Positions 7,022 to 15,933 of a DNA stretch of 64,000 nt are shown one piece after another. The DNA lies in contig NZ_CP073318.1 of NCBI RefSeq assembly GCF_018263855.1, positions 1,674,001 through 1,738,000 on the forward strand, in the 5' to 3' direction. Source of the DNA: Kutzneria sp. CA-103260. GTDB lineage: Bacteria; Actinomycetota; Actinomycetes; Mycobacteriales; Pseudonocardiaceae. How positions within the stretch are numbered: the first letter of the stretch is position 1; every line of letters starts with the position of its first letter. Position numbers and translations under genes: made by a program. The notes below the pieces were generated by a model. It did no database searches. It was not told the DNA's origin and worked only from the letters and a program-made list of their open reading frames with translations.

Positions 7022-7871
7022 CCGCGCCGCGCACCAGCCCGGCGATGATCTGCCGTTGCAGCACCAGGAACAGCACGATCACCGGCACGATGGAGACCAC
7101 CGACACGGCCAGGATCTGGTTGAACGGAATGGACTGCTGCCCGGCGAACCTGGCGATGGCCACCGGCAGCGTCTGCACCGACTCGTCCTGCGCGACGATC
7201 AGCGGCCACAGGAAGTCGTTCCACCGCCAGATGACCGAGAAGATCGCCACCACCGCCAGGGCCGGCCGGCACAGCGGCAGCACGATGCGCCAGAAGATGC
7301 GGAACTCGCCGGCGCCGTCGATGCGCGCCGCTTCCAGGGTCTCGTCGGGCAGGCTGAGCATGTACTGGCGCAGCAGGAAAACCCCGGTCGGGGTGGCCGC
7401 CGGCGGGATGATCATGCCCAGCAGCGAGTTGGTCAGGCCCAGCGCGGACACCACCTGGTAGACCGGCAGCAGGATCACCTGGAGTGGGATCATGATGGTG
7501 GCCAGGGTGATCAGGAACAGCAGGTTGCGGCCGCGGAAGTTGTACTTGGCCAACGCGTACGCGGCCAGCGAGTTGATCAGCAGCGTCAGCGCGGTGGCCG
7601 CCGCCGTCACGATGACGCTGTTGGCCAGGAACCGTGGGAAGTCGAAGGCCGCCAGGCCGGTGGTGTAGCCGTCGGCGGTGGGATCGTGCGGGTAGAGCGT
7701 GGGCGGCTGGGCGGCCAGTTCGGCCGGCCCCTTGAACGACGACAGCCCGGCCCACAGCAGCGGCGCGACGACGATGATCGCCCCCACGATCAGCACCGTC
7801 GTCCGAAGCACCGCGCCGGTGGACGGGGTCCGGCCGCTGGTCGACGTCCACGTCGGCGCGCGGCGGCTCAC
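7014..7871 (-). CDS. Carbohydrate ABC transporter permease (MalG/CUT1 type)
   Basis: A 285-residue integral membrane protein with about six hydrophobic segments. It has the EAA loop (EAARIDGAGEFRIFWRIVLPL, with the conserved glycine) that docks on the ATPase, and a short cytoplasmic N-terminus, as in MalG-type CUT1 permeases. Start GTG overlaps the stop of the partner permease as GTGA. Last gene of a three-gene import operon (binding protein, permease, permease). No ATPase is encoded nearby, as is usual in actinomycetes where a shared MsiK-type ATPase energises several importers. Substrate unknown, likely an oligosaccharide or glycoside. Confidence 0.9.
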   Translation of the reverse strand: MSRRAPTWTSTSGRTPSTGAVLRTTVLIVGAIIVVAPLLWAGLSSFKGPAELAAQPPTLYPHDPTADGYTTGLAAFDFPRFLANSVIVTAAATALTLLINSLAAYALAKYNFRGRNLLFLITLATIMIPLQVILLPVYQVVSALGLTNSLLGMIIPPAATPTGVFLLRQYMLSLPDETLEAARIDGAGEFRIFWRIVLPLCRPALAVVAIFSVIWRWNDFLWPLIVAQDESVQTLPVAIARFAGQQSIPFNQILAVSVVSIVPVIVLFLVLQRQIIAGLVRGAVR

Positions 7872-8734
7872 ACCGCCTCCCGCCGTCGGCCGATGAGGTA
7901 GTTCACCAGCGTCAGCCCGAACACCGCCAGGAACAGCAGTACCGCGGTCGCGCTGGCCAGGCCGTAGGCGATCGGCGGCGTGAAGGCGTTCTGGTAGATG
8001 TACTGGATGATCAGCGTGGTCGCCTGCACCGGGCCGCCGCCGGTCAGTGTGTAGATGAAGTCGAAGGCCTGGAAGCCGGTGATGGTGGCCAGCGTGATCA
8101 CCACCGTCGTGGTCGGCCGCAGCAGTGGCAGGGTGACAAGCCGGATCCGCTGCCAGCCGGTCACGCCGTCGATGGTGGCGGCCTCGTGCACCGACCCGTC
8201 GATCGACTGCAAGCCGGACAACAGGATCATGGCGTAGAAGCCGAGGTGGATCCACACCCCGACGCCGATCACCGAGACCAGCGCCAGGTTTCCGTCCACC
8301 AGCCACGCCGGCTGGCCCAGGCCCAGCGCCGACAGCGCCTCGTTGACCAGGCCGGTTTGCCTTTGCAGCGCGGCATTCCAGATCAGGCCGACCACCACCG
8401 GCGACACCACCACCGGCAGGAAGTAGGCCGCGCTCAACGCCCCGCGGCCGCGCCGCTGGCCGTTCAGCAGCAAGGCCAACACGGTGGCCAGCACCGTGCT
8501 CAGCACCACGAAGCCGAGCACGAACAGCACCGTGTGGCCGGCCACCGACCAGAACTCGTCGCTGGTCAGGATCTGGTGGTAGTTGTCCAGCCCGACCGCG
8601 CGGAAGGTGCGGCCGTTGTGGCTGGTGTAGAAGCTGACGTTGAAGCCGTTGATCGCCGGCCAGATCGTGAACAGTCCGAACACCACCATGTTCGGCAGCA
8701 CGAAGAGATAGGGCGCGAGCTTGCGCCCCGTCAC
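7868..8734 (-). CDS. Carbohydrate ABC transporter permease (MalF/CUT1 type)
   Basis: A 288-residue permease opening with KLAPYLFVLPNMVVFGLFTIWP, the typical first transmembrane helix of UgpA/MalF-like CUT1 permeases. The EAA motif is EAATIDGVTGWQRIRLVTLP. The GTG start overlaps the stop codon of the binding-protein gene as GTGA and its own stop overlaps the next permease, so translation of the operon is coupled. A long upstream in-frame extension is antisense-like read-through of the binding-protein gene and was rejected. Confidence 0.9.
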   Translation of the reverse strand: MTGRKLAPYLFVLPNMVVFGLFTIWPAINGFNVSFYTSHNGRTFRAVGLDNYHQILTSDEFWSVAGHTVLFVLGFVVLSTVLATVLALLLNGQRRGRGALSAAYFLPVVVSPVVVGLIWNAALQRQTGLVNEALSALGLGQPAWLVDGNLALVSVIGVGVWIHLGFYAMILLSGLQSIDGSVHEAATIDGVTGWQRIRLVTLPLLRPTTTVVITLATITGFQAFDFIYTLTGGGPVQATTLIIQYIYQNAFTPPIAYGLASATAVLLFLAVFGLTLVNYLIGRRREAV

Positions 8735-10020
8735 TTGGACGCCTGCACGATCTGGGCCACCTGCGTCTTCAGGTTCCGCACGCAGTCGGCGATGCTCTCC
8801 TGCCCGGCTACCGCCTTGTCGAACTCCTTGATCAGCGCCAGCGCCGCCGCGGTGAACGCCGGGCTGGCCTGGGTGGTGAAGTCGACCTGCGGGGTGGTGG
8901 TGATCTGCGAGATGTACATGTTCATGTCCGCGTCGCGGGACGGGTATTGCACACCGGAGGACACCAGGTCCTTGCGGGTGGGCAGCCAGTAGGCGGTCTT
9001 GTCGATCTCCCGCTGGTTCTCGGCCCGGTTCATCCACTGCGTGAACGCCGCCCCGAGCGTGGGTTCCTTGCTGTGTTTGAAGGCCACCATCATCTTGCCG
9101 CCCGGGAAGCCGCCGCACTGGGCCGCGCACGGGTTCGGCACCGCCGCCCAGGCGAACGGCGCCGACTTGGCGAACGCCCCGATCTGCCACGGACCCGACA
9201 GATAGACCGGGGCCTGGCCGGCGAGGAAGGCGTCGTTGCCGCCCTTGTAGTTCGTGCCCGCGCCGAGCCAGAAGTCCTTGGACAGCTTGCCCTGCTGGAG
9301 CAGGTCGTTGACCATACCCAGCGCCTGCTCGGCTTTGGCCTGGTCCAGGCCCTCGTTGCCGTCCGCGCCGATCAGCGCCGTGCCATACTGGCTCAGCACC
9401 GTGCTGAGCCGGTTTCCTGATATGTCAATGGACATCGCCGACGGCATGTGGTTGGCCGCCGCCACCCTCGTCGCCGCGTCCACCAGTTGTGGCCACGTGA
9501 ACTTCCCACCGGGCACCGGCACACCGGCCTTCTTGAAGGCGTCCACGTTCACGAACGGCCCGTTGATCGTCTGGTCGCTCGGCACCGCGTACATGTGGCC
9601 CGCACTGTCCACTGTGGTCGCCGCCGCGCCGTCCGTGAACTCACCCCGGTAGTCCTTGCCGAAGTAGTCCCCGAAGTCCAGCAGCTCACCCGCGTACGGA
9701 TGCCAGTCCTGCACCCGCGCCACCTCCGGCGCCGTGTTGCCCGAGATCCGGGCCTGCAACGACCGCTGCAGATCCGCGAACGGCACTACCTGCAGGTCGA
9801 CCGTCGCCCCCGTGGCCTGCTCGAACCGCCCGATCGCCGCCTTCGTCGCGTCCAGATCCGGGCCGTCGGTGAAGTACAGGTACGTCATGTGCTTGCCCTT
9901 GAAGCTGGCGAAGTCCACCTTCACCGGGCCAGTGTCACTATCCCCGGTCTCCAGCGGCCCGGGCGCACACGCCGCGACCAGCGCCAGCACCGCCGCTAAC
10001 CCGATCAGTCCTCCGCGCAT
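8731..10020 (-). CDS. Extracellular sugar-binding lipoprotein (CUT1 ABC importer)
   Basis: A 429-residue family 1 solute-binding protein. The N-terminus is a lipoprotein signal, with hydrophobic GLIGLAAVLALVAAC and a lipobox cysteine at residue 18, so it should be anchored outside the membrane. The mature domain begins with a beta-strand MTYLYFTDG and an amphipathic helix, followed by the ligand-cleft segments common to SBP_bac_1 proteins (VARVQDW, then YAVPSDQTINGPFVNVDAFKKAG). It is the first gene of the importer operon; GGGAGCGGG lies upstream of the ATG. No local regulator is obvious, and the next gene upstream is the NACHT ATPase in the same direction, 96 bases away. Confidence 0.9.
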   Translation of the reverse strand: MRGGLIGLAAVLALVAACAPGPLETGDSDTGPVKVDFASFKGKHMTYLYFTDGPDLDATKAAIGRFEQATGATVDLQVVPFADLQRSLQARISGNTAPEVARVQDWHPYAGELLDFGDYFGKDYRGEFTDGAAATTVDSAGHMYAVPSDQTINGPFVNVDAFKKAGVPVPGGKFTWPQLVDAATRVAAANHMPSAMSIDISGNRLSTVLSQYGTALIGADGNEGLDQAKAEQALGMVNDLLQQGKLSKDFWLGAGTNYKGGNDAFLAGQAPVYLSGPWQIGAFAKSAPFAWAAVPNPCAAQCGGFPGGKMMVAFKHSKEPTLGAAFTQWMNRAENQREIDKTAYWLPTRKDLVSSGVQYPSRDADMNMYISQITTTPQVDFTTQASPAFTAAALALIKEFDKAVAGQESIADCVRNLKTQVAQIVQASK

Positions 10021-10116
10021 GCGACCCGCTCCCCGATGAGACGGTGATGGGGTGGATGTTGGCCGCCCGCCTTTCCCGCCGTCAAGCCCCGGTCACAGTC
10101 GTTCGTCGAGGCCGAC

Positions 10117-12987
10117 TCAGGACACGGCCAGCACGATCGTCTCCGTCGGCGGCGACTCGCCCCGGGCGCGCTTCTCCATGAGCATCGTGCCAGCGGCGAT
10201 CTTCAGCGGGACGAAGACGAGGTCGAGATCCAGTCGCATGACCTCCTCGTGATCCAGACACAGCACCGCCAGCCGAAGCGCAGCGGCGGCTCGTTCGGTC
10301 ATCTGGGTGTAGCGGCCGAACGACTCCGCCATCTGCGCGACCGCGGCGGCGACCCGCCCGCCCCATGTGTGGTCGAGATGCCCGAGCGCACGCAGCAAGG
10401 CGGCTTTGTCCGCCACATCAGCCGGCGCCAACACGTGGACATTGTCCGCCATGCCGACGTTGCGGAGAAACGTGCCGGCGAGATCATCCGAAGATGTGAT
10501 GTTGGCTTTCTGGAGTAGAAAATCGAGGAGTGTTCTGGACCAGACGACTCCCATGGTCTGGTCCGCGCTTCGAGTGCCGTCGAAACTCGGCTCGAGGGCG
10601 AGGACGCTGGCCAACTCCGGGCTGACGGCCGCCATGATTTTGTCGGCACGATTGTGGTTGGCTGGCGTCAGCATCTCCAGGAAGTTGGCTACGACGGTGT
10701 CCAATGTCTGTCGGCCCTGGGGATCGAAGGGGAACTGTCGACTTCGAAGGTGAGTTTCCAGTTCAACGGCGTTGTAGCCCTCCATGCCAACTGCGATGAG
10801 CATGCGCACCAGCGCCAGTCGCATGAGGTCGGGTAGAAAGAGCTCCACGTCACGCCGTACCTGCGCGGTGAATTCCGGGGCCGTGACCCGGTACTGGTCC
10901 TCGTTTGCAGTGGAGGAAGGCCAGAAGTGCGGGACATCGGACTGGTCATCGAAGTTTGGGTCCATCCAGACGCCGCAACTCGGGGCGTTGGGTGCCGATG
11001 CCATGATGGTCCGCTTCACATCGGCGTTGTACAGCTCGATCCGCCGGACCAACCGATAGACGGTCTGGTGCTCGGTGAGAGCACTGGCCCACTCGGCGAA
11101 GGTCGCCGCGTCCGAGGCGTGCACACCGACGACCAGGTGGTCGTCAGGGCTGGACGGGTCGAAACCGTCGGGCTCCGGGCGGCCGGTGTCCATGAGGAAG
11201 AGCCGATAGATCTGGTTGGTGATCGGGCGGGCGCACACCATGCCGGTGTCGGTGCGCACGAGCTGGCGGAGGTGCCTGATGACCACAACGGCCGTCATGA
11301 GGCGGCGTTGCTCGGGGTTCGTGTCTGGTTTGAACGCGGTGGCGAGCAGTTCTTCCAGTTGCTCCCGAAGCTCGGGATCGAGTTCGCTGTTCTGGTCCAC
11401 GCAGTCGAAGGCCAGCGAAAGCGCTGGGACGGTCGCCGACTCCAGGCAGGCCAGGACGATCTCGTCGGCGTCGGAGCGGGCGGTGTAGAGGAGGGTGGTC
11501 TCCCGCCACCAAACGTTGTCGACGTTGGCGGCGAGGACGCCGGCCAGGCTACGGTCGCGGATGTAGCTCGCCGCCAGGTACTCCTGGAACGTCAGGTGGG
11601 CGAAGGAGTAGAGGCTGCTCTCCCGTTCGATGAGTAGGCCGTTGGAGCTGACGTCGGCCAGGAAGTCCTCGGCGGTGAGGTCACGGGACACTCGCCGCAG
11701 TGCGGGCCGGAGCAGGGTCAGGACTTCGGGGCGGGGGAGGTCGCGGAGTTCGCGTTCCATCATGGTGAAGGCCAGGCGGCGAAGGAGAGCCTCTTTCTTC
11801 TCGCCGGGGACGTCGTCGGCGGAGAGCTTCTTGGCTTCCTGGCGGCGCCAGAGCATGGCCTGGCAGATCTCGCCGTAGAGGTCGACTCGGTTGCCGGGGA
11901 GGGCGCCGCGGTAGTGGTGCACGTTGGCGATCATGGTGAGTAGCAGGGGATTGACGGTGAGCTCGTAGAGGGCGGGGGCGCGGTCGAGGCGTTCGAGCAG
12001 GTCGGCGGCGGACTCGCGGGCCCGGTTCTGGACAACATCGGCGTCGGCCTTGGTGACGGCCTTCTCGAGAGCCAGGTACCAGCGCTGGACGAAGCTGCGC
12101 ACCTGCTCGGAGTTGAAGTTGCAGACCTGGAGCACCCGGGCGTTGTCGATCTCGGCGGAGCGGTAGCCGGCGGGCCGGGAGGTGATGACGAAGTCGTTCT
12201 TGGCGTAGCGGGCGACCTGGGCGTCGACCCACTCGGCGATGAGACGACGGTCGGCGGCACGGGCGACCTCGTCCAGGCCGTCGAGCAGGACGAGGCAGCG
12301 GCCCGTCTGCAAGCGGTCCTCGAACCAGCCGTCGGGATCGGTGATGCCCTGCCGGGTCAGGGCCGAGCGGATCAGCACGGGTAACGCGACGGAGGGATCC
12401 TCCACGATCTGGGCGACGTGATCACGCAGGTAGAGCAGCACGGGGATGGCCCGCCGCCGGACACAGGCCTCCTTGGCGGTGTGCCGGAGCAGGGTGGTCT
12501 TGCCGCTGCCGGGCGCGCCGACGACGGCCAGGATCTGCGGGCCGGCATGGCTGAGGAAATCGCCGAGCTGGTGCCGTTCGGCGACTTCGGCCGAGGCCAG
12601 CAGATCGGCTCGAACCTTGTGCGGGACGCCGGGCGCGACCTTGACGTGCACGTAGACGTCGTCGAGCTCGGGGGTGAAGAAGCCCTTGGTGGGCAAGCCT
12701 TTGGAGTCCATGAAACGGAAGGTGCTCAGCATCTTGTCGCGGTAGACGCGCTCGAAGCCGGCGACGCGACGATTCAAGGCGGCGTCCACCCGGTCGACGA
12801 GCCGGGCCGTCCAGCGTTTCCGGAGCTCGGCGGCGACGTCGCCGGCGATCGAGCCGACCGCGACCAGCGCCTCGCACGCGACCAGCAGCGCACCGCCCAA
12901 CACCGGCTGACCGGCGAAGAAGCCGGCGGCCCCCGGTATCGCACCCACCACGAACAGCGCGATCCGCGACGCCACCCTGCCGGCCAT
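10117..12987 (-). CDS. NACHT-domain NTPase with N-terminal membrane anchor (NLR-like, possible antiphage protein)
   Basis: A 956-residue STAND-type ATPase. Residues about 8-25 and 28-48 are two hydrophobic helices. The NACHT core follows: Walker A GAPGSGKTT (about 157-165), Walker B CLVLLDGLDEV (about 231-241) with the extra small-acidic pattern of NACHT proteins, and a sensor-like ITSRPAGYR (about 275-283). The C-terminal 500 residues are helical and match no repeat I can name; they are the likely sensor. Bacterial NACHT proteins include proven antiphage NLR-like systems, but no adjacent effector or toxin gene is present here, so defence is an inference. Start chosen at the ATG with GGGAGG six bases upstream. 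Confidence 0.85.
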   Translation of the reverse strand: MAGRVASRIALFVVGAIPGAAGFFAGQPVLGGALLVACEALVAVGSIAGDVAAELRKRWTARLVDRVDAALNRRVAGFERVYRDKMLSTFRFMDSKGLPTKGFFTPELDDVYVHVKVAPGVPHKVRADLLASAEVAERHQLGDFLSHAGPQILAVVGAPGSGKTTLLRHTAKEACVRRRAIPVLLYLRDHVAQIVEDPSVALPVLIRSALTRQGITDPDGWFEDRLQTGRCLVLLDGLDEVARAADRRLIAEWVDAQVARYAKNDFVITSRPAGYRSAEIDNARVLQVCNFNSEQVRSFVQRWYLALEKAVTKADADVVQNRARESAADLLERLDRAPALYELTVNPLLLTMIANVHHYRGALPGNRVDLYGEICQAMLWRRQEAKKLSADDVPGEKKEALLRRLAFTMMERELRDLPRPEVLTLLRPALRRVSRDLTAEDFLADVSSNGLLIERESSLYSFAHLTFQEYLAASYIRDRSLAGVLAANVDNVWWRETTLLYTARSDADEIVLACLESATVPALSLAFDCVDQNSELDPELREQLEELLATAFKPDTNPEQRRLMTAVVVIRHLRQLVRTDTGMVCARPITNQIYRLFLMDTGRPEPDGFDPSSPDDHLVVGVHASDAATFAEWASALTEHQTVYRLVRRIELYNADVKRTIMASAPNAPSCGVWMDPNFDDQSDVPHFWPSSTANEDQYRVTAPEFTAQVRRDVELFLPDLMRLALVRMLIAVGMEGYNAVELETHLRSRQFPFDPQGRQTLDTVVANFLEMLTPANHNRADKIMAAVSPELASVLALEPSFDGTRSADQTMGVVWSRTLLDFLLQKANITSSDDLAGTFLRNVGMADNVHVLAPADVADKAALLRALGHLDHTWGGRVAAAVAQMAESFGRYTQMTERAAAALRLAVLCLDHEEVMRLDLDLVFVPLKIAAGTMLMEKRARGESPPTETIVLAVS

Positions 12988-13070
12988 CCGCGCCTCCCCG
13001 TCGTCCGAGAACGAACCAGGTTGGCACAACTACCGGCCGCCGTGGCGCAGGATCGCCAAGCCGGCACCCG

Positions 13071-13682
13071 TCAGGGCAGCAGCGCCCGGCCGGCCTGCTC
13101 AGCGAGCCAGCTGCCCGCCTCGGACCAGCTCCAGCCGAAGCCGCGGGCGGTGCGCCAGGCCTCGATGCCGAAGAAGAACCAGAGAATCTGCTCGACCTTC
13201 TTGCGGGACAAGCCCTCGCGGAGGCCGCCGACCTCGACGAGCCGGGCGGCGACGACGGCGAGGCGGTCGCGGATGCCCTTGACGGCGACGTCGGCGGCGG
13301 CGGCGACGTTGGGGTCGGCGTCGCGGTTGTCGAGCAGCACGGCGAGGGTCTGCTGCCGGCGGCGGCGCACCCGGCCGGTGGCGTCGGCGACCAGGCCGAT
13401 GATCTCCCGGGGATCGGTGCTGGCGGCGACACGCCCGTCCATCTCCACGGCGATCTCGTCGGCGATGCCGTCCTCGGCCAGGGCGATGAGCAGCGCGGGC
13501 TTGCCGCCGACGCTGGTGTAGACGGTGTTCACGGCGACGCCGGCGGCCGCGGCCACGGCGGCGACGCTGGTCCGGCCGTAGCCCCGCTCGGCGAACAGCG
13601 CCGCGGCCGCCTCGACGATGGTCCGCCGGGTGTCCTCGGCGTGTTTCTCCCGCACCGGGGACCGGTAGCCGCGCTCAGCCAT
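13071..13682 (-). CDS. TetR family transcriptional regulator
   Basis: A 203-residue regulator. Residues about 15-65 form the TetR DNA-binding domain (TRRTIVEAAAALFAERGY, then TSVAAVAAAAGVAVNTVY). The C-terminal ligand domain contains WFFFGIEAWRTAR, typical of actinobacterial TetR_C members. It is divergent from the FAD monooxygenase starting 44 bases away, a classic arrangement in which the regulator represses both itself and the oxygenase. The start ATG at 13682 lies in the shared intergenic region; a much longer upstream frame is an antisense shadow of the oxygenase. Confidence 0.88.
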   Translation of the reverse strand: MAERGYRSPVREKHAEDTRRTIVEAAAALFAERGYGRTSVAAVAAAAGVAVNTVYTSVGGKPALLIALAEDGIADEIAVEMDGRVAASTDPREIIGLVADATGRVRRRRQQTLAVLLDNRDADPNVAAAADVAVKGIRDRLAVVAARLVEVGGLREGLSRKKVEQILWFFFGIEAWRTARGFGWSWSEAGSWLAEQAGRALLP

Positions 13683-13725
13683 GCGGAGGATGCTACCCGC
13701 CCAAGTTCGTAGTAACGTCATTCTT
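13683..13725. promoter_or_regulatory. Divergent promoter region between TetR and monooxygenase
   Basis: Only 43 bases. TAACGT at 13713-13718 lies 7 bases before the oxygenase ATG and can be its -10 element for a leaderless transcript. The region is AT-richer than its surroundings; I cannot identify a clean palindromic operator. Confidence 0.4.
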
Positions 13726-15147
13726 ATGAATTCAACGAGCATCCAATCAAGGGAACCGGTCGTGGTGGTCGGGGCCGGCCCGGTCGGCCTGTGGACGGCG
13801 GCGGAACTGGCCCTGGGCGGCGTCCGAGCGGTGATCCTGGAGCGGGCAGTGGAGCGCAGCCCGTACTCGAAGGCGCTGGGCGTGCAGCCGCGCACGTTGG
13901 AGGTGCTGGCCATGCGTGGCCTGGCGCAGCGCCTGATCGACGAGGGCCGGAAGGTCCCGGCCTGGCACTTCGGCATGCTGCCCAACCGCCTGGACTACCG
14001 CGTGTTGGACACGCCCTTCCCTTACATGCTGGCGATTCCCCAGCTGCGCACGGAGCGGCTGCTGGAGGAGCAGGCGGTCAGGCTGGGCGTGCAGATCCGG
14101 CGCGGCCACGCCGTGACCGGCCTCGACCAGGACGACGACGGCGTGCGGCTGCACGTGACCGGCCCGGACGGCGACTACACCCTCGACACCCAGTACGTCG
14201 TCGGCGCTGACGGGGTCGGCAGCGTGGTGCGCACGGCGGCAGGGATCGCCTTCCCTGGCACCGACACCACGGGCTACCACTACCTCGGCGAGGTGCGGGT
14301 GACCGAGACGCCGGTGGTCAGCGCGCAGAACGAGCACGGCGCGTTCCTCAGCGTGCTGCTGCCCGACGGCCGCTACCGCTTCGCCGGGACCGACGCGCAC
14401 GACAACAACGACCGTGGCCCGATGACCATGGAGGCCCTGCGGGCCACGGTGAAACGCGTCTCCGGCAGCGACTTCGGCATGCACGATCCGGCCTGGCTGT
14501 CCCGGTTCGGCAACGCCACCCGGCTGGCCGAGCACTACCGCAAGGGCCGGGTGGTGCTCGCCGGCGACGCGGCCCACCGGCACGTGCCGGCCGGCGGCGT
14601 CGGCCTCAACGTCGGCGTGCAGGACGCGATGAACCTGGGCTGGCGGCTGGCCGCCGTGGCCCGGGGCGACGCGGATCCCGCGCTGCTGGACGACTATCAC
14701 GAGGAGCGGCATGCAGTCGGCGAAGAGCTCATCGAGCACACCATGGCCCAGTCGGCGCTGATCGCCGCGACCACCCCGGAGACCGTGGCCCTGCGGTCGT
14801 TGCTGAACAGCATGGTCGTGGACGTCCCCGAGTTCGCGCTGGCCCTGGCCCGCCGACTGTCCGCTTTGGACGTCGCCTACAAGTCCGATGGCCATCCGCT
14901 GATCGGCATCAGGGTGCGGGGACACGTCTCGTTGGACGGCCGACCGGTGCTGTGCACGCCCGCGCTGGGACCGGCTACCGCCGCGGCGGCCGAGGAACTG
15001 GGCATCGAGGTGATCACCGCCGAGAGCACGATGCTGATCCGGCCCGACGGGCACGTCTGGTGGGCCGCCGACGACGCCGACGATCACGTGATCGCCCAGG
15101 CGCTGCGTGACCTGGGAGTCCGCTTCCCCGCGCCGGCCCGGGTCTGA
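13726..15147 (+). CDS. FAD-dependent aromatic monooxygenase (PHBH class A fold)
   Basis: A 473-residue flavoprotein hydroxylase. N-terminal Rossmann motif VVVVGAGPVGLWTAAELAL, central DG motif GADGVGSVVR, and the second FAD motif VVLAGDAAHRHVPAGGVGL are all intact. Residues beyond about 380 resemble the C-terminal thioredoxin-like domain of polyketide-tailoring and resorcinol-type hydroxylases (RdmE/PgaE, MhpA). The enzyme should use NAD(P)H and oxygen to hydroxylate an aromatic or epoxidise a substrate; TetR control suggests a xenobiotic or antibiotic inducer. The ATG at 13726 is preferred over the upstream frame start at 13681, since it immediately precedes the flavin domain and has a TAACGT element 7 bases upstream. 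Confidence 0.88.
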   Translation: MNSTSIQSREPVVVVGAGPVGLWTAAELALGGVRAVILERAVERSPYSKALGVQPRTLEVLAMRGLAQRLIDEGRKVPAWHFGMLPNRLDYRVLDTPFPYMLAIPQLRTERLLEEQAVRLGVQIRRGHAVTGLDQDDDGVRLHVTGPDGDYTLDTQYVVGADGVGSVVRTAAGIAFPGTDTTGYHYLGEVRVTETPVVSAQNEHGAFLSVLLPDGRYRFAGTDAHDNNDRGPMTMEALRATVKRVSGSDFGMHDPAWLSRFGNATRLAEHYRKGRVVLAGDAAHRHVPAGGVGLNVGVQDAMNLGWRLAAVARGDADPALLDDYHEERHAVGEELIEHTMAQSALIAATTPETVALRSLLNSMVVDVPEFALALARRLSALDVAYKSDGHPLIGIRVRGHVSLDGRPVLCTPALGPATAAAAEELGIEVITAESTMLIRPDGHVWWAADDADDHVIAQALRDLGVRFPAPARV

Positions 15148-15195
15148 GCGGGCGGGTATTTACTGACCCGAGGGATCCAGGCGACAGGGGATGGG

Positions 15196-15672
15196 ATGAG
15201 CGACATGCACATCGAGCCCGAGGAGTTCGGCGAGCGATACCTCAGCGAGGGCGCCGCCATTGACTTCGACGGCGTCACCGTGCGGCTGCGACACGTCGTG
15301 CCCGCGGTCGCCGGCGGCTCGCGGCTCGTGGTGGAGTTCGAGGACTACGTCGACGAGCCGGTGCAGGCGGTGTGCTGCGCGACGTCCAAGGGAATGTTCG
15401 AGGTCGACGGCGAGAAGTCCCGGCGTTTGGTGTTCTGGGCCGACAACTCGCCGCGGGTGGTGACCGCGACCCTGACCAACCGCGTGCCGGCCGAGGTGGT
15501 GCTGTGGAACGCGTGGCGGCGTGGGGCGGACGGCATCGACGCCGGGCTGCGCTATGCCGGCATGACTGTAACCGAGCTGGGGGAGCGGCACTGGCGTTTC
15601 CGGTGCAGCGACGGCATCGGCGGGCCCGACTTCGACGACCTTGTGTTCACCGCGCGGATCGTCGGGGTGTAG
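15196..15672 (+). CDS. Hypothetical protein (beta-rich, about 160 residues)
   Basis: A 158-residue soluble protein without signal peptide. Alternating hydrophobic/charged stretches (AIDFDGVTVRLRHVV, RLVVEFEDYVDEPVQAVCCA, VVTATLTN) suggest an all-beta fold. I do not recognise a family. The ATG follows AGGGGATGGG. It lies 48 bases downstream of the monooxygenase in the same direction and could be co-transcribed, but nothing in the sequence ties it to that enzyme's chemistry. Confidence 0.65.
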   Translation: MSDMHIEPEEFGERYLSEGAAIDFDGVTVRLRHVVPAVAGGSRLVVEFEDYVDEPVQAVCCATSKGMFEVDGEKSRRLVFWADNSPRVVTATLTNRVPAEVVLWNAWRRGADGIDAGLRYAGMTVTELGERHWRFRCSDGIGGPDFDDLVFTARIVGV

Positions 15673-15681
15673 CGGCCGGGA

Positions 15682-15768
15682 TCAGTCCTCGCGGTCGGAT
15701 TTGCGGTCGGCGTACAGGCTTTCGGTGAACTTGCGCCGCAACGCGGGCACAGCGTTGACCAGCCGCAT
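15682..15768 (-). CDS. Possible small protein or gene remnant (28 residues)
   Basis: A 28-codon frame from ATG at 15768 (or 31 codons from GTG at 15777) to TGA, reading MRLVNAVPALRRKF and ending DRKSDRED. Third positions are almost all G/C and the composition is balanced, unlike a shadow frame. It follows an AT-rich region with two TTGATTATCAA-type sites that could be its promoter. It may be a real small basic protein or the tail of a lost gene. Confidence 0.3.
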   Translation of the reverse strand: MRLVNAVPALRRKFTESLYADRKSDRED

Positions 15769-15782
15769 GCCGATCACATCTC

Positions 15783-15850
15783 TCGATTATCAACTAACTT
15801 GGTGTTTAAGCTAAAACTAGCCTGCCAACCGAGATGCTTGATTATCAAGT
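15783..15850. promoter_or_regulatory. Twin TTGATTATCAA-type sites upstream of the amino-acid permease
   Basis: A perfect 6+1+6 palindrome CTTGATTATCAAG at 15837-15849, and an 11-of-13 match TCGATTATCAACT at 15783-15795, 55 bases apart (about five helical turns). They sit in the only clearly AT-rich stretch here, between a possible small ORF (minus) and the permease (plus). The shape is typical of dimeric winged-helix (e.g. MarR-type) operators; the regulator is not identifiable. Confidence 0.45.
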
Positions 15851-15933
15851 CATATTGCCTGGGTCGGTCGGCGTCGCGCTGCCAGGAGTGCTCGACGGCC
15901 GGGGGTCCGTCGGTGTCTGCTATGGATTTCCCC

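Noticed and set aside
12418..13521. Plus-strand frame antisense to NACHT and TetR genes
   Set aside because: Spans two unrelated minus-strand genes and shows no domain or ribosome site.
10117..13682. NACHT gene plus TetR plus monooxygenase as a defence island
   Set aside because: Genes point away from each other and the TetR/oxygenase pair is self-contained; no other defence gene adjoins.
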